A stretch of DNA of 64,000 nucleotides from Ptiloglossa arizonensis (Eukaryota > Arthropoda > Insecta > Hymenoptera > Colletidae): contig NC_135054.1 of assembly GCF_051014685.1 (NCBI RefSeq), positions 9,738,001 to 9,802,000 of the forward strand, written 5' to 3'. Each line of letters opens with the position of its first letter. Positions within the stretch are counted from its first letter, which is position 1. This document shows, piece after piece, positions 48,601 through 59,850 of the stretch. Below the pieces are notes generated by a model, which was given only the letters and a program-made list of their open reading frames with translations, ran no database searches and had not been told where the DNA came from. A program made the translations under genes and the position numbers.

Positions 48601-48993
48601 TTAAACTACATTTGTATTTGTATTCGAAAGTTCGTAATATTAATACGTCATCGCATGATATTTAACATCAATACTGATTTTAAAATCAAAGTGGAAACTA
48701 TGCATTTGAAATATCATTCATACTGTGAATTACAGATTAATATTATATTATGTTTTACTTTTACAATAATGGAACAGGCATAACATACTTTGTAACACTA
48801 AAGTAGATGTTCATATAATCATACCCAAACAATAGAATACAAAATAATGTATATGCAAACCAAAACTATTATAGACTGCAAACTTTCTTTTATTAATTAT
48901 GTTCCAAGTGTTACTTACATTTAATTTATCATAGAATGTCATATCTGTCAGTATAGCATCCAATGGACGTTCATATATAAACACACGAGCCAT
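39659..48993 (-). CDS. Large C2H2 zinc-finger protein, exons 48993-48919 and 43417-39659
   Basis: Exon 1 encodes MARVFIYERP and 15 more residues, ending at an AAT|GTAAGT donor. Exon 2 starts after a TTTTTTTCAG acceptor and is in frame (CPENGIKVKEEPSDPE, an acidic VKEEP stretch common in insect zinc-finger proteins). The product is about 1,277 residues. Basic clusters near residues 90-125 could act as nuclear localisation signals. Fingers come in modules of three. Module 1 is at about 143-228 and module 2 at about 559-700, with an acidic linker of about 330 residues between them. Modules 3-6 fill the C-terminal third. In the later modules (4 to 6) the first finger lacks the last His, and a second finger in module 2 has lost its first Cys. 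A QTTLVEFL segment in the linker resembles a PCNA-binding box. Probable nuclear DNA- or RNA-binding regulator; target unknown. Other exons may lie in the 5.5 kb intron. Confidence 0.75.
44500..44655 (+). repeat. GC-rich dispersed repeat C, copy 1
   Basis: The translated stretch VLVIMRILVGRSRTQGF...PTSPQEVGEVLKKFPP resembles the minus-strand translation of 61,555-61,745 (VRVLVGRLRIRSA...PGEVSEKFPP). GC is far above the surroundings. Possibly a piece of a retrotransposon; family not recognised. It lies in the zinc-finger gene intron. Confidence 0.5.
44690..45310 (-). mobile_element. Mariner-superfamily transposase remnant, fairly well kept
   Basis: On the minus strand the sequence reads LIRIGTGDEKWCLYMNMKRR (first catalytic block DEKW), then LCVQWDIDSIIHHELPP, QSDTAALYCNQ, LLLLYDNAGPDIAKP (second catalytic block, usually HDNARPH), FAPTDFHVFRSLSNAL (third block, usually SPDLAPSDYHLF.SL) and a C-terminal KRGLYSLPKYWA segment. 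Catalytic Asp residues of all three blocks are visible. Only a few stops and frameshifts break about 200 codons, so this is one of the younger copies here. It lies in the zinc-finger gene intron, in the same orientation as the gene. Confidence 0.8.
45320..45460 (-). other. Acidic open stretch upstream of the mariner remnant
   Basis: On the minus strand an ATG near 45,452 opens MDIFENEIQFFMPRLKERE, followed by an Asp/Asn/Glu-rich segment of about 25 residues. The composition looks coding, but no family is recognised and no splice sites are convincing. It could be a missed exon of the zinc-finger gene or another transposon piece. Confidence 0.2.
45728..45960 (+). repeat. Dispersed repeat A, copy 1
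   Basis: About 230 bp match 59,631-59,850 in the same orientation. They share GGGACGATACAG at the left edge, an AGTAGGAATAGATTTCAATT block, TATGTCCCTATCTCAATATR, and CAAGAGTTATTTAATA-like words at the right edge. Non-coding; family unknown. Confidence 0.8.
45961..48918 (-). other. Remainder of the zinc-finger gene intron
   Basis: Mostly AT-rich without recognisable genes. Around 46,560-46,780 and 47,640-47,960 the GC content rises locally without a recognisable frame or RNA. An ACACCCTGTATA word near 46,389 resembles outer ends of some insect transposons, but no partner was found. Confidence 0.4.
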
Positions 48994-49449
48994 ATTCCCT
49001 AAGAAATTATGTTTGACATAAATTTAGGAATATGAAACATTAACTTTCAACCATTTTTATAGAAAATTACTTATTCTTCACTTAGTTGTTTTCATTATTT
49101 CATTGAACAAAATGAAATACAAAGCAATATTTGCTAGTTTCAACTAACTACAATGAATTGTTTTTAATCTTACTCTTATGTATGGTAAAACGTTCACAAT
49201 TATTTGGAAGCCTGGAATGATTTAGTGCCTTAAAGAAATAGCAATAAAGTAAAAGTACTTTATGTTAGTGTACAATAAGTAATTTCACAAATTTTCTATA
49301 TATATATATATATCAAGATAAAGCATTCAGTCCTCGTTAAACACATTGAACAGATACGTACTAAGCAGAATGCAGTACCGCACAACTTCACAGACCACTT
49401 TTATAGCACTGAGGAAATCAAAATGGTGGACACCCTTATAAACGAGAAG

Positions 49450-49662
49450 CTTCGACCTGCAACTCAATTCAGACAGTTCACGTGGTCCGTACATTTAGGG
49501 ATTGTGCTATGAGAGAGGAAAGTTACCAGCTGCAGCTACCCTTTCTCCTTTGTAACTTGCAGCTCGGTCTCGCGTAGGAAAGCACGACGGTTGCGCGAAG
49601 GTATTATGGCCGCCAGCGACGAAACGACATTGACCTTCTGACACTCTGACCAATGCAAAGTA
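49450..49662. promoter_or_regulatory. Candidate shared promoter of the zinc-finger and POLR3E genes
   Basis: A local CpG-richer block (CGTAGGAAAGCACGACGG, GGTTGCGCGAAGG) lies between the zinc-finger gene (minus) and POLR3E (plus). A strong plus-strand donor, AAA|GTAAGT at 49,660, could end a non-coding POLR3E leader exon. On the minus strand a CTG|GTAACT donor lies near 49,528, and the zinc-finger start exon is preceded by an AG acceptor (TTTCTTAG at 48,999), so a leader exon is expected on that side too. The arrangement is inferred; no TATA box is evident. Confidence 0.4.
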
Positions 49663-50059
49663 AGTTGCATGAATCGATATGAAAAAATAATATTGTATTA
49701 ATTACTCATAATATGTAAAAATTAAAATAACTTATCAATTCAAGGATTCAATTTTTATTTATTAAATATATTTCATTACATTTTGAGAATCAGTTTTAAA
49801 CACGTAACTAATTTATAATACATATTCTTTAAATGATAAATAAGTATATATATTTAATACATCACTCACACGGAACATATATTGAAGACGTAGAGGTTTA
49901 AAATCGTGGTTTCCTAGTTTATTCCCAAAATTCTGTTTGTCTCTATCTATGGAAATTCACGTGATAAAAAAAATCTGATCATGCTACTACAGATGCACCA
50001 ATCGCTGCAGATTATATGCACTTCTCGCACATAACATATGCTTAGAAAGGAACCCCTAC

Positions 50060-50225
50060 TCCACACATGGCGTCCATGCTTGCGCAATACTCCAACCAAG
50101 GTTCTTTTGACCAAGTGTACAACCTCAATCAATTCTATTAAATTGTTCAAAAAGTTCGTGCCAATTTTAAAGAAAAATTTGGCTGTGCCGAGAAGCCGCC
50201 AAGTCGCCAGTACAAGGCCAGTGAT
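50060..50225 (+). mobile_element. Possible transposase N-terminal (DUF4817-like) fragment
   Basis: A plus-strand frame reads YSNQGSFDQVYNLNQFY, then VRANFKEKFGCAEKPPSRQ. This resembles the helix-turn-helix start (NGS...A...FR..F...PSR..I) found at the N-terminus of many insect transposable-element proteins. Short, with one stop. Confidence 0.3.
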
Positions 50226-50239
50226 TAGGCAATGGCCAT

Positions 50240-51600
50240 GGATCCATGGTGCATGGATCGCCAGCACCTCGATCTTATGGGATTCGCAGTTGCGGGGATT
50301 ACCTCAATCTCAAACAGCCAACTCTGGGGTACTGGCTGACTCTTCAGAGTATATAGGTTACTATCAAACGGGCGAAAGCCCACTGCTGGAAGGAGCTCCT
50401 CAAGGCCCTTAAACAGAATCCATGAGAGCACCCATACAAGGTGGTGGTGAACAAATTCCGCCCATGGGCGTCCCCGATTACCAAGGGTCTCAACCCCCAG
50501 CTGTTGGAGGACGTGGTGAACTTTCTCTTCCTCATAGGGGGAAGGAAGAGAGGGTGAGCAACGTTTCCCGGCGGACCTGACCATCTGGTCCGCCAAGCTA
50601 GGGATCACCGTTGAAAAGCTGGCCGTGGCTATCCGGACTTGAGGCGAAAAACGCCACTCCGGATTCTGATTCTGTGTGCCCAGCCGAGTCTGAGCCTTGG
50701 CCTAGGATATCCCTGGAGTCAGTCTCCGGCAATCTGGAGTTCGATCGCTACCTAGAGGATGAGTGATTCTCCTCCACCTGGAAGGTGGCTGAATGGTCTC
50801 CTGGAAAGAAGGAAGAGAGGCAGGAAGCCTTCCTTCTGTATTCAAACTCTCTGTCCACATACTGACTCATTTGGCTTCTCAACGATGCAGGAAAATTATT
50901 GAAAGGAGTGATAGCGGGCTGCATCGTCAAGCACCTGTCGCGGGTTGGGTCCGCTTTGGGCGAGTGCGTGTTTCAGTTCCGGGAGGGACGGCGACTATCG
51001 ACACGCTTCGTCGGGTCCGGTCTCTCTCGGTTTCGACTATCTCCCAGGGCGGGGTGACACTGGCGATGTCGTTGGACATTGTCAATGCCTTTAATGCCCT
51101 ACCCTGGGGGGCAATCAGACGGGAGCTCGAGGAACATCGAATCCCCGCTTATCTAAAGGCAGTGGTCGAGGATTACCTCCGCAACATGTGGATCGAGTAT
51201 CCGGGTCGGTACGGTATGGAGCAAAGAGAGGTGTACTCCAGGGTTCTGCAGGGATCCGTACTGGGGCCTTGGCGCGTCGTCGACCGGATCAGGGGAATAG
51301 GTTTGGAGGTGGTTCTCTATAAAACCGAGGTGCTGGCGATCCACGCACCTTGGGGAAAGCTAGAAAAGAGGTCCCACATGAGGTATCTGGGGCTGGGTTA
51401 GGTTTGGGACTGGAGCTGCTCCTCGACAGCCACTGGCGATTTAAGGGATTTTTCCGGATCCTGGCCCCGCGATTGGAGAGGATAATCGGCTTTTTGGACC
51501 AAGGTTCGCTGTCTCTACACGGGTATAGTTCATTCAGTGGCCCTGTATGGGGCCCTCGTATGAGTGGGCGACCTAGCCGCTTCTTGGTGTAGACAGAACT
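50240..51600 (+). mobile_element. R1-type non-LTR retrotransposon corpse
   Basis: GC-rich sequence follows the R1 pol order on the plus strand. First is a linker with CWKELLKALKQNP-EHPYKVVVNKFRPWA (50,380-50,470). A degenerate stretch with VSWKEGREAGSLPSVF, LASQRCRKIIER and the readthrough to GWVRFG...VPGGTATIDTLRRVRSLS comes next. The clearest reverse-transcriptase block is TLAMSLDIVNAFNALPWGAI (about 51,058-51,117), then EEHRIPAYLKAVVEDYLR and QGSVLGP. The YxDD motif is deleted: QGSVLGP runs into a later segment (VVDRIRGIGLEVVLYKTEVL). A small inverted piece of the same element (VLAIHAP) lies at 50,250-50,280 minus. R1 elements normally sit in 28S rDNA; this copy does not. Confidence 0.8.
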
Positions 51601-52150
51601 GGTGAATTACCGTTGGAGTAACATCATCTAACATTTTACCTAAGAATTAAGTTTCGCAAGAAGAAGGAGTTGTGTTTAGCTCGGTTTATTTCCCTCAAAC
51701 GGAATGAATAATTTAATACCGCTGGGTGTTTAAAATTATACATATGTGTATACTTGTTACTACTCATATACTACTATACTTTTATTACACAATACAAGTA
51801 TAGTGATATGTACAAATAACTGAATCAATTCTAAAAATTTAGTAAAATATATTTGATAAATAATAGTTTAATTCTTGACAAAATAACTTATTTTATACTT
51901 TGCATATCATGACGTAGTATCACAGCATTGCTGTTTCATGGTGATTTCTGACATATTGCTCATAGATTATATATATCGAAAGGTTAAAATCACTTTGTAA
52001 TTCAACCCGCCATGCAATACAATATAATACTTCTGCGCAACTATTTTGCGCAATGTGCATGAGAAATAGCTGTAAATGAGAAAGGATAACTGATCATTCC
52101 CTTGAATGGCCAGAATTCATTTAACCTATTGCATGCTAGAGGGCTTATAC
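51601..52150. other. AT-rich spacer upstream of POLR3E
   Basis: No gene recognised. Presumably the first intron or 5' flank of POLR3E. Confidence 0.4.
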
Positions 52151-52153
52151 GTT

Positions 52154-52356
52154 CCAGTAACTATAGATTTTTGGTAACATTTTATCTCAATAGTTATAGA
52201 TATTTGGTAACGTTTTATCTCAATAATTATAGATATTTAATAACATTTCATCTTAATAGTTATAGATATTTGATAACATTTTATCTCAACAGTTACAGAT
52301 ATTGATAACATTTTATCTCAATAGTTATAGATATTTGGTAACATTTTATCTCAATT
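52154..52356 (+). repeat. 33-bp minisatellite, about six copies
   Basis: Tandem units of the form TTATAGATATTTGGTAACAT plus TTTATCTCAATAG repeat about every 33 bases with minor changes (one unit is shortened by two bases). Because 33 is a multiple of three, the chance frame reads YRYLVTFYLNS repeatedly; it is not a gene. The array ends about 95 bases before the POLR3E ATG. Confidence 0.9.
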
Positions 52357-52451
52357 AGACATTTGATTTGAAAACGTGGAGAAAAAATAGTGTTTGCATC
52401 AAAGGATAGCTAGATAATTGTAAAAATAAGTGGGAAATAAATACTGTTTAA

Positions 52452-54804
52452 ATGTCTAACTCTAATGCTGTGGAAAATGAAAATGATCCAGTGGTTAAAG
52501 AGGTTTGTAAATCCATTTTCGTTTTTCTTCTGACTGTTTACATTGTTACATGAAACGTGGTAGTTTCAGGTTATGTATTTACACTGTTATAATCTTCATT
52601 CTCTCACATCAAGTATATTTTTGCTTTTATAATGAATAGAAGTAATTAGTTATTTTCATGACATTCAAATAAATATATCCTTCGCACTCACACATTATTT
52701 ACTCTGCAAAGTGATGATTGATAATTGCATCAAGTTCTTGTTTTAAATAAACATCATTAAAACTCACTGTATAATCACAACTGTATATTTTTCTGATAAA
52801 GAATTATACCAAACACAGAAGAAGACATATGAAAATAGTGCCTGTCATTCAGTATAGAAGGAAAAGAAAAACTTGGATTTGTTTTTAGATACCAGTCTTT
52901 CTTTCGAAAACACTTGCAGATAAGCTTTTTATTTTTCAATATCCGGTCCGGCCTGTTCGAGAAGGTTACGACAATGTAACCTTCTTAAAAACCTCTATAA
53001 AACCTGAAAATCAGGAAGTCCTCATAGAAGTAGCAATAGATACAAATACCGTTAATTATGACCAAAGTAAAGGCGAGCAAATTGCAATTAATGCTGATGG
53101 AGATTCAAAAGTTGATCAAGATGATGATGACAAAGCATTTGACAGGTACTTATAAATCTTTAATTATAATAATAAATGATTTCTTTAATTTACATTGTGT
53201 ATAATAGATTTTATATTTTAGTAACCTCATGGATAAAACAGTATTACAATCATCTCGAGCACTACCTAACTGTTCCAATTATGCAGTTGGTATTTTTCAA
53301 GATGGAGAATTACATTTAACACCATTAAAGGGAATTATTCAAATGCGTCCACAGTTCAATTACCTTGATAAAAGTGACAAACGTGTTAGAGAAGAGGCCA
53401 AAAATACAGGCGAAGGTGAAATGTGTATTAATTGCATAATATAATTAGTTTAAATTATTTATTATAACTTTTAATACATAGATTATGAGGAAGAAGAAGA
53501 AGGTCCAAAACAAGTCAGTGTTACCTTTGCCAGACAGAAACCAGAATTTATAAAAAAGATGCAAGAGCAGTCTTTCCAGCATCATACTCAGAAAAGTTTA
53601 GAAGAAAGATGGATTCATACAAATTATATTCCAGCAAATAGTACTCAAGCAGAGGTTAATATTCTCTATAGCTAATTTCATTATTAAAATAAATGTAATT
53701 CTTATCAATATTTATTATAGAAATATGTATATTTTTAGCTTACGCGTTTGGAAATGTTTTGTTCTACCACAGATGAAACTGTAAATACGTTAAATTTATC
53801 AACTCAACAATATTTAGAATTATTAGCACCACGAGTGAAGGAGGAATCTTTAAAAACCACTGTATCTAATAGTATAACATCCCTTAGTTATATTAGGACT
53901 TTACCTCTCCTTGATCAAATTAAAATACTTATGAAAGATGGTTAGTGATTTTAAATTATATACATATATTTGAAATTATGCGTACAAATGCTGTTAAATT
54001 TTTTACAGCCAAAGTCATATCTTTTATACAATTACGATCAATTTTATCATCGGAACAAGAAACAGCAGCTATTTTAAAATATTTACAGCAAGTAGCAATT
54101 TTAGTACAAGGAAATTGGATTGTAAGTAGCGAACTTGTATATCCAAAGGATAGTATTTCATCACATAATGGTATTCCTGCAGAACTTATGTGCAGAGCTA
54201 GGGATTATATTGTAAGTTTTGCAAGTGTTAAAATTATCTGTTAAAACTCTAGTTAACTAGTTAACCAAAAACATGATTTTAGTTATTATCATTCACGGAA
54301 CATGAATACCTAGACAGAAAGACAATTTCGACGATTGTTAAATTACCTGCAGATGAAATTAAAGAAATATTTGCAAATTTAGCAATACGAAAACCTAAAA
54401 AGGGATGGCATTTAATAATTCCACCGACTAAAGAATTTATTGAAAGGTATTGCAATAATATGTTTATTTAAGAGTAAAATGTAAAAGATTGTATTAAAAT
54501 TTGTTATGCATTTATATAATGAAATGTTTTCAATAGGTATCCTGAAATAGCTCAAAGACAAGAAATGTTGTGGGAAGCGAAACGAAAATTTCTCCGCGAA
54601 GCCATGGAAGTTCAAAATCTGATTCCACAACGTCAAAGGCGAAAGTCGAATAGAGAATCTGCTGGATCTGAGAACGAAGAAAAAAATGTAAGCCGCGGCA
54701 GGAAAGCGTTAAGAGATTCTTCGATGTCCGACAATGATAGTGCGACAGAACCAGTGAAACATAAAAAAACTATTCGACCTCGCAAAGTATCTGAGACCAC
54801 GTGA
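52452..54804 (+). CDS. POLR3E: RNA polymerase III subunit RPC5 (POLR3E), eight coding exons
   Basis: Exons are 52452-52502, 52889-53145, 53222-53415, 53482-53654, 53739-53940, 54009-54211, 54283-54446 and 54537-54804. All have GT/AG borders and matching phases and give a 503-residue protein. Residues 18-40 (IPVFLSKTLADKLFIFQYPV) match the conserved RPC5 start. Then come YDQSKGEQIAINADG, GELHLTPLKGIIQMRPQFNYLDK and SVTFARQKPE, and later YIRTLPLLDQIKILMKD, VAILVQGNWIV, YPKDS and GIPAELMCRARDYI, all in family order. RPC5 pairs with RPC4 (POLR3D) in the TFIIF-like subcomplex of nuclear RNA polymerase III, acting in initiation and termination at tRNA and 5S genes. The tail after the winged-helix region is short, basic and Ser-rich. 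The protein is about 200 residues shorter than the human one and lacks its C-terminal winged-helix extension. ATTAAA at 54,821 may be the polyadenylation signal. Confidence 0.95.
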
Positions 54805-57800
54805 CCAAAGTTTATGCTTAATTAAAATATATAATATTGCAATATATTGTTAATCTATTTAAAATTGATGAATTATGACATCTAAATTATATTATTATAG
54901 TATGTTTACTTTGATACAATGCTGAAATTTAGAACAGTACATATGTATTCTTAAATTATTACTTAAGTAGAATATTTTCTAGTCTCAAGTGACATGTCGA
55001 GTAAATGACAATATAGGTTTTGAATACTGTTCAATTGAAGAACTTCTAGATTTTGTGATCCTAAATATTTATAACAAAATCCGAGTTGCAATGTTTGCTT
55101 TTTATAACGTCGTTCATAGTAAAAAATTCAATTATTATAGAAATCATTTCAGTAATGTTACCTATTAAATTATGTACAGAAATTTATTGCCCAATTACAA
55201 GGTTATCACATATAATACTCAATGGTCAGTAGGTAATATGTACTATAACGAAATTGTAAAAAGCATCCATTTATTGTTTTCAGTAATTACTTTCTGCACA
55301 TCGTAGATCGATGATGAATTGAAAGCACGAACTGAAAAATGACTGATGTTTTTTTATTTTATTACAAATATTTTTATGAGTAAGGGGAGAATAGTATGAA
55401 ATCGTGATCAAATTTAGATAAAAATATATGTATTCAATGTCATAACAGATAAACTATAATATTGTATTTATTATTACGAAAATGTACATATTTATAATAT
55501 CGGAATGTATTTTCATGTATTCCTAATATCCTTCAATTTTTCTTTGTTACAATTTACTATTCTTTTCATTATTACGTAAAATATTCTTTATCGTTTATCT
55601 AATATCTATAAAGATATTAACATTTCAATAATATATTACAATATATTACATCACAAGCAAGAAAAAAACAGTTTATTATTCAAAATTTTAATAAGAAATT
55701 AATATTAATTTTGGTAATGTTTTATATTTTGGGTTATACTAATTGAACAATTGTTAGAAGCACTTTGCATTCAGTTGCACAAAATTTGCATCGTTATTAA
55801 GAGAAAATTATATTACATTGAATTAACATTTTGTTTTAAAAGTTCATTTTGCAAGAATCACTACGAATGTGTTAAATAATATTCCATTTTTCTAGTAAGA
55901 TGTGATAGTTACAACAAGAATTAAAAATGACAGGGAATGCTGCATTCAAACTATTATAAAAATTAATTATAGTTATTTTACATTTCTACCTATTAACTGA
56001 GAAAGTACCAAGCATGTTATTGCACTAGAGTGTCCTAATGCATGTGCAAGCATATATACACATGTTAAAATCTTTTCTATATTATTATACATCATTTGTA
56101 ATAAAGAAAAAAAAAGTTAAATTTGAAGGTCACTTTCTTTGAAACAAGAAGCGGTTATAACAAAAAAATAAACTCACGCATTAAATTATTATTTATTGCG
56201 TGTATTTCATTTTGATTTAAATATTAATTTCGATAAATGTAACTTATGTATATGGACTTACGTGACTGTTCATATGATTCACTATGAAATAATAATGATC
56301 TATTAAGAACTTCGCGATATCCAAAATTTAGAGTAGTTTATATATTTACTTATCTCCTCAAAAATAGATTATAAAATTAACGAGTTCGATTGTTACCGAC
56401 TATTGTTTTCTGTATTTATGCACCTTAAATCTTTCATCTAATTTACTGTTTTAAACATTTCAATTTTTAGAGAATAATATAAAATACGTTCAAAAATACA
56501 ATTTGCAAAAGCTCAATCTCGCTTTACATACTAAATAATTTAATTACGAATATTACTTCATATTTCAGTGTTCAAAATAATTAAAGTAAATCAGTGCTCC
56601 TGAAGAAATCAAGATTCACGTACACAGTTTAATTTTATGGGCAGAAAAAGTACATGAGATCTTCATTCAGATGATAACATTTATTACTACGTAAAATGCC
56701 CCGAAGGTATTTTAAATTATAAGATGCATTGAAGTAATCAACGTTGATACTCCGTTTAATTACAATTTTCTTGTTTCCCTCTTTAACGGTTCATTTGTAT
56801 ACTATAGGGCTATAACGGAGAGCGAACGTACTTTCACTTATGAGTCTGACCATCGGTGAAAGTACATTTAACGTATTTCTTATGCGTTTACACGTTCGTA
56901 CCCAAATATCCGTCACTTTATTGGGACAACTCCTTTGAAATGATAACATTGATTTTTTCAAAGAACCTCGAAGAAAAAATCCAAAATACGATACAATGTA
57001 AATTATTATATAACATCTATTCAGCATGCAATAACATACATATAGTATGCCAAACGACATTAATCAATTTAAAAAAAATACATTTGTATTTGTAGTTTTA
57101 TATTTCTGCATTTTTCGAATAATAACATCGCAAACTTGCAAAATCATAATTTGGAAACATTGAAATTCTAACACTTTGATAAACTGGAAGAAAGTATTCA
57201 TTGAGAATACGAAATTACTGTTCTGTATCGGTTTTGTATTAGAAACATATTTCGTGATTCGACTTCATGATCTAAATTCATTTGCAGTTAGTAGAAACCG
57301 GTTCGTGAACTGAAAGAATTTAATTCTCTTCTGCGAGGTCAGTTTTCCAAGATACGAACGCACTGGAGGTTTGAAGTACATATTATCCATAATGGTTCGA
57401 TGACTTAAATAAAACATCAAACGAAACACGTTGGAACTTGTGTTTTACTCAATGGGCAGTGTTGAACAATTTATTGTATCAATTGTTCGCAACGAAATTT
57501 CGAAACCAACCAAAAATTCAGCTCAGATGTACAATTTTTCGGTAATTTTATATTTCATTGTAAATTAATAAACAATCGACGATGAGTCGTAAGACTTAAG
57601 AAATTAAAATTTGTTCTTTAGTAGACAATACTTGCAGTATAGTAAGAAAGAAAGACTGAGCGTTGAGTCAATTATTGAAGTTTAAGTGCAACTTGATTGT
57701 TTATATAATCATATGAAACCTTTATCAACGTATTTGTAATATCTTTCTAATTAAAACCAAACCAAACACGATATAATTTGGATAATGTTTACTTATCTGG

Positions 57801-59625
57801 CCAATTTTTTAAAAAGTGCGCCCTTTCTTTAAAAACGTAAAAACAAATGACTTTGTTTGCATAAAACGAGCAAGCTCCCTTCAGGTAGCAAGTATTGTAA
57901 AATGAATACTATCAGGATTGCGTAAATATATCTTAATATATGATTTGGAAAAATTAGAAATCAGTATATTCACGTTGCATCAATCTTCGATAATTGAGTC
58001 CAATTGCATATAAGTTTCAATTTTTACTTTAGTAAATATTTTCAAATTATAAAAGTAACATTGACTTTGTAAAAGAGATAGTTACGCACTTTAAATGATT
58101 GAAATCTATTGCTTAAATAACTACATAGCACTGATAGAAAGTTACTGTGAAAGTGAAATAAAATTAGTTTATTTGCAAGTATATTAGGACAATATTATGA
58201 ACGCTTTTCTGAAATTAGTACACATCAATTTACTGACGTTCGTGTAGAACAGGAGTGGGTAAAGAATGAAACGCTGTCTACTATTGTACGATCCTCGAGG
58301 TAACAATGATTTTTAAATAAACACCACGGCAAAGTCGCAGAAATTGCTGTTTCAATATCCATAAAGAATTATTCATGCAATGCAACCATGTCCATTCATT
58401 TGAACCGTTGTGGATGCATTTACGTGGATTAATTTCAATATTTTTCACTATATGTATGAAAAGATATTTTTAAAGGTGAAATACTTATGAGATCTCGCTA
58501 CAAATCAACCTTATCCAATGGGTATCTGTAATCGTTTTTAACGATGGATTACCGTCACTTTGAACTCTTCACTAATTACCATAAAAACTTGTTTATATAC
58601 AATTACATTTTATATGCTAATAATATAAAAATTGTATATATTTAATTCTCCATCTTATACTGGGTGATTGACATGAAATAGAAGAATAAAGACTAAAAAT
58701 TTTTAAAATTGCTTTCGTATTCTTCATGTTATCCAATTTAATTATTAGAACGAGGGCTTACATTATAAAACGTGAACAGTTATTTCTAAATTTAATTTAT
58801 TAAATTGTTCCCGAACAAAACTTTGTATTCCTTCCCTCGCACTACATTTTGTCTATCAATTTCTGTTAGATCTTCAATTTCGTTTTCACTGTTTCGGAAT
58901 ATTTCAGCGATTTATTAACGATTATAAATCCGTCATTAAAACAGTACTGAATTGTATATGTAATGTACCAACCAATAGACAACTCTTTCGAGAGTTCTCG
59001 CTTAACCGCATGCATGACCAAGGCAGTCTGACTTATTCTAATCAATGGGATTCCGCAATATTTTCTAGGCCTCATTCTCTCGTACATGCCTTATACACAC
59101 GTACACACATACCTATACACGTTCTTGAACACCCCTACTTACAACCACTTCTGTTACTCCATCATTGTCGTTAAAACTTTGAGAGAACAAAGGAAATAAC
59201 AACCAAGGATCCAAAAATGATATTAATTTACATAATGTTACCAAGCATACAATGAGATTGCAGAGATACCAAAGAAATATCATGTTCATTTTATGTTGGA
59301 ATGTTAAAAAATGTTTTATCATATTAGATCTAAATATCTCGAAAACAATATTAATAACATTTCTTTTTTACTTGCACTGAGACAATTCCTTTTAAGTCGT
59401 TTCCTCATTACCAAATTTTCACTACTTTTCAATACTTCCACTAGCTTCGACATTATTTGTATTCTTAATGTTTTCTTCGTTATTCATCTTTCTACGTGTA
59501 TTCTATTGTATGCTCTACTGTTGCTCTAAGACTTCCGATTTACTTTCTTCCTCGCGGTCGAAACCTAAAAAGGTTGGCTCGATAGGGAGGTATCCCCTGA
59601 GTATTGTCTTCTGTTGATTTTATGT
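54805..59625. other. Long AT-rich intergenic region
   Basis: About 4.8 kb with no transposase, exon or RNA gene recognised on either strand. Open frames such as 56,791-57,060 minus and 58,866-59,087 minus have no family resemblance. Confidence 0.5.
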
Positions 59626-59630
59626 CTTAT

Positions 59631-59850
59631 GGGACGATACAGGGGCAAAGAGGGGTTGCACGTTCTGAACCTTAGCTACGCACACTACCATAACAGTAGG
59701 AATAGATTTCAATTATGTCCCTATCTCAATATGTATAAAAATATAAAGATTAGAGACTATAAACTACTGAGGTTTTGTTTATGCTTACATTTAATGCATA
59801 AAACGTCCGTTTTATCTCACAAGAGTTATTTAATATAAAAAAGAATATTA
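59631..59850 (+). repeat. Dispersed repeat A, copy 2
   Basis: Matches the copy at 45,728-45,960 in the same orientation over most of its length, with small insertions and deletions. Non-coding. Confidence 0.8.

Noticed and set aside
52102..52305. Open frame with repeated YRYLVTFYLNS units
   Set aside because: It is a chance translation of a 33-bp minisatellite whose period is a multiple of three.
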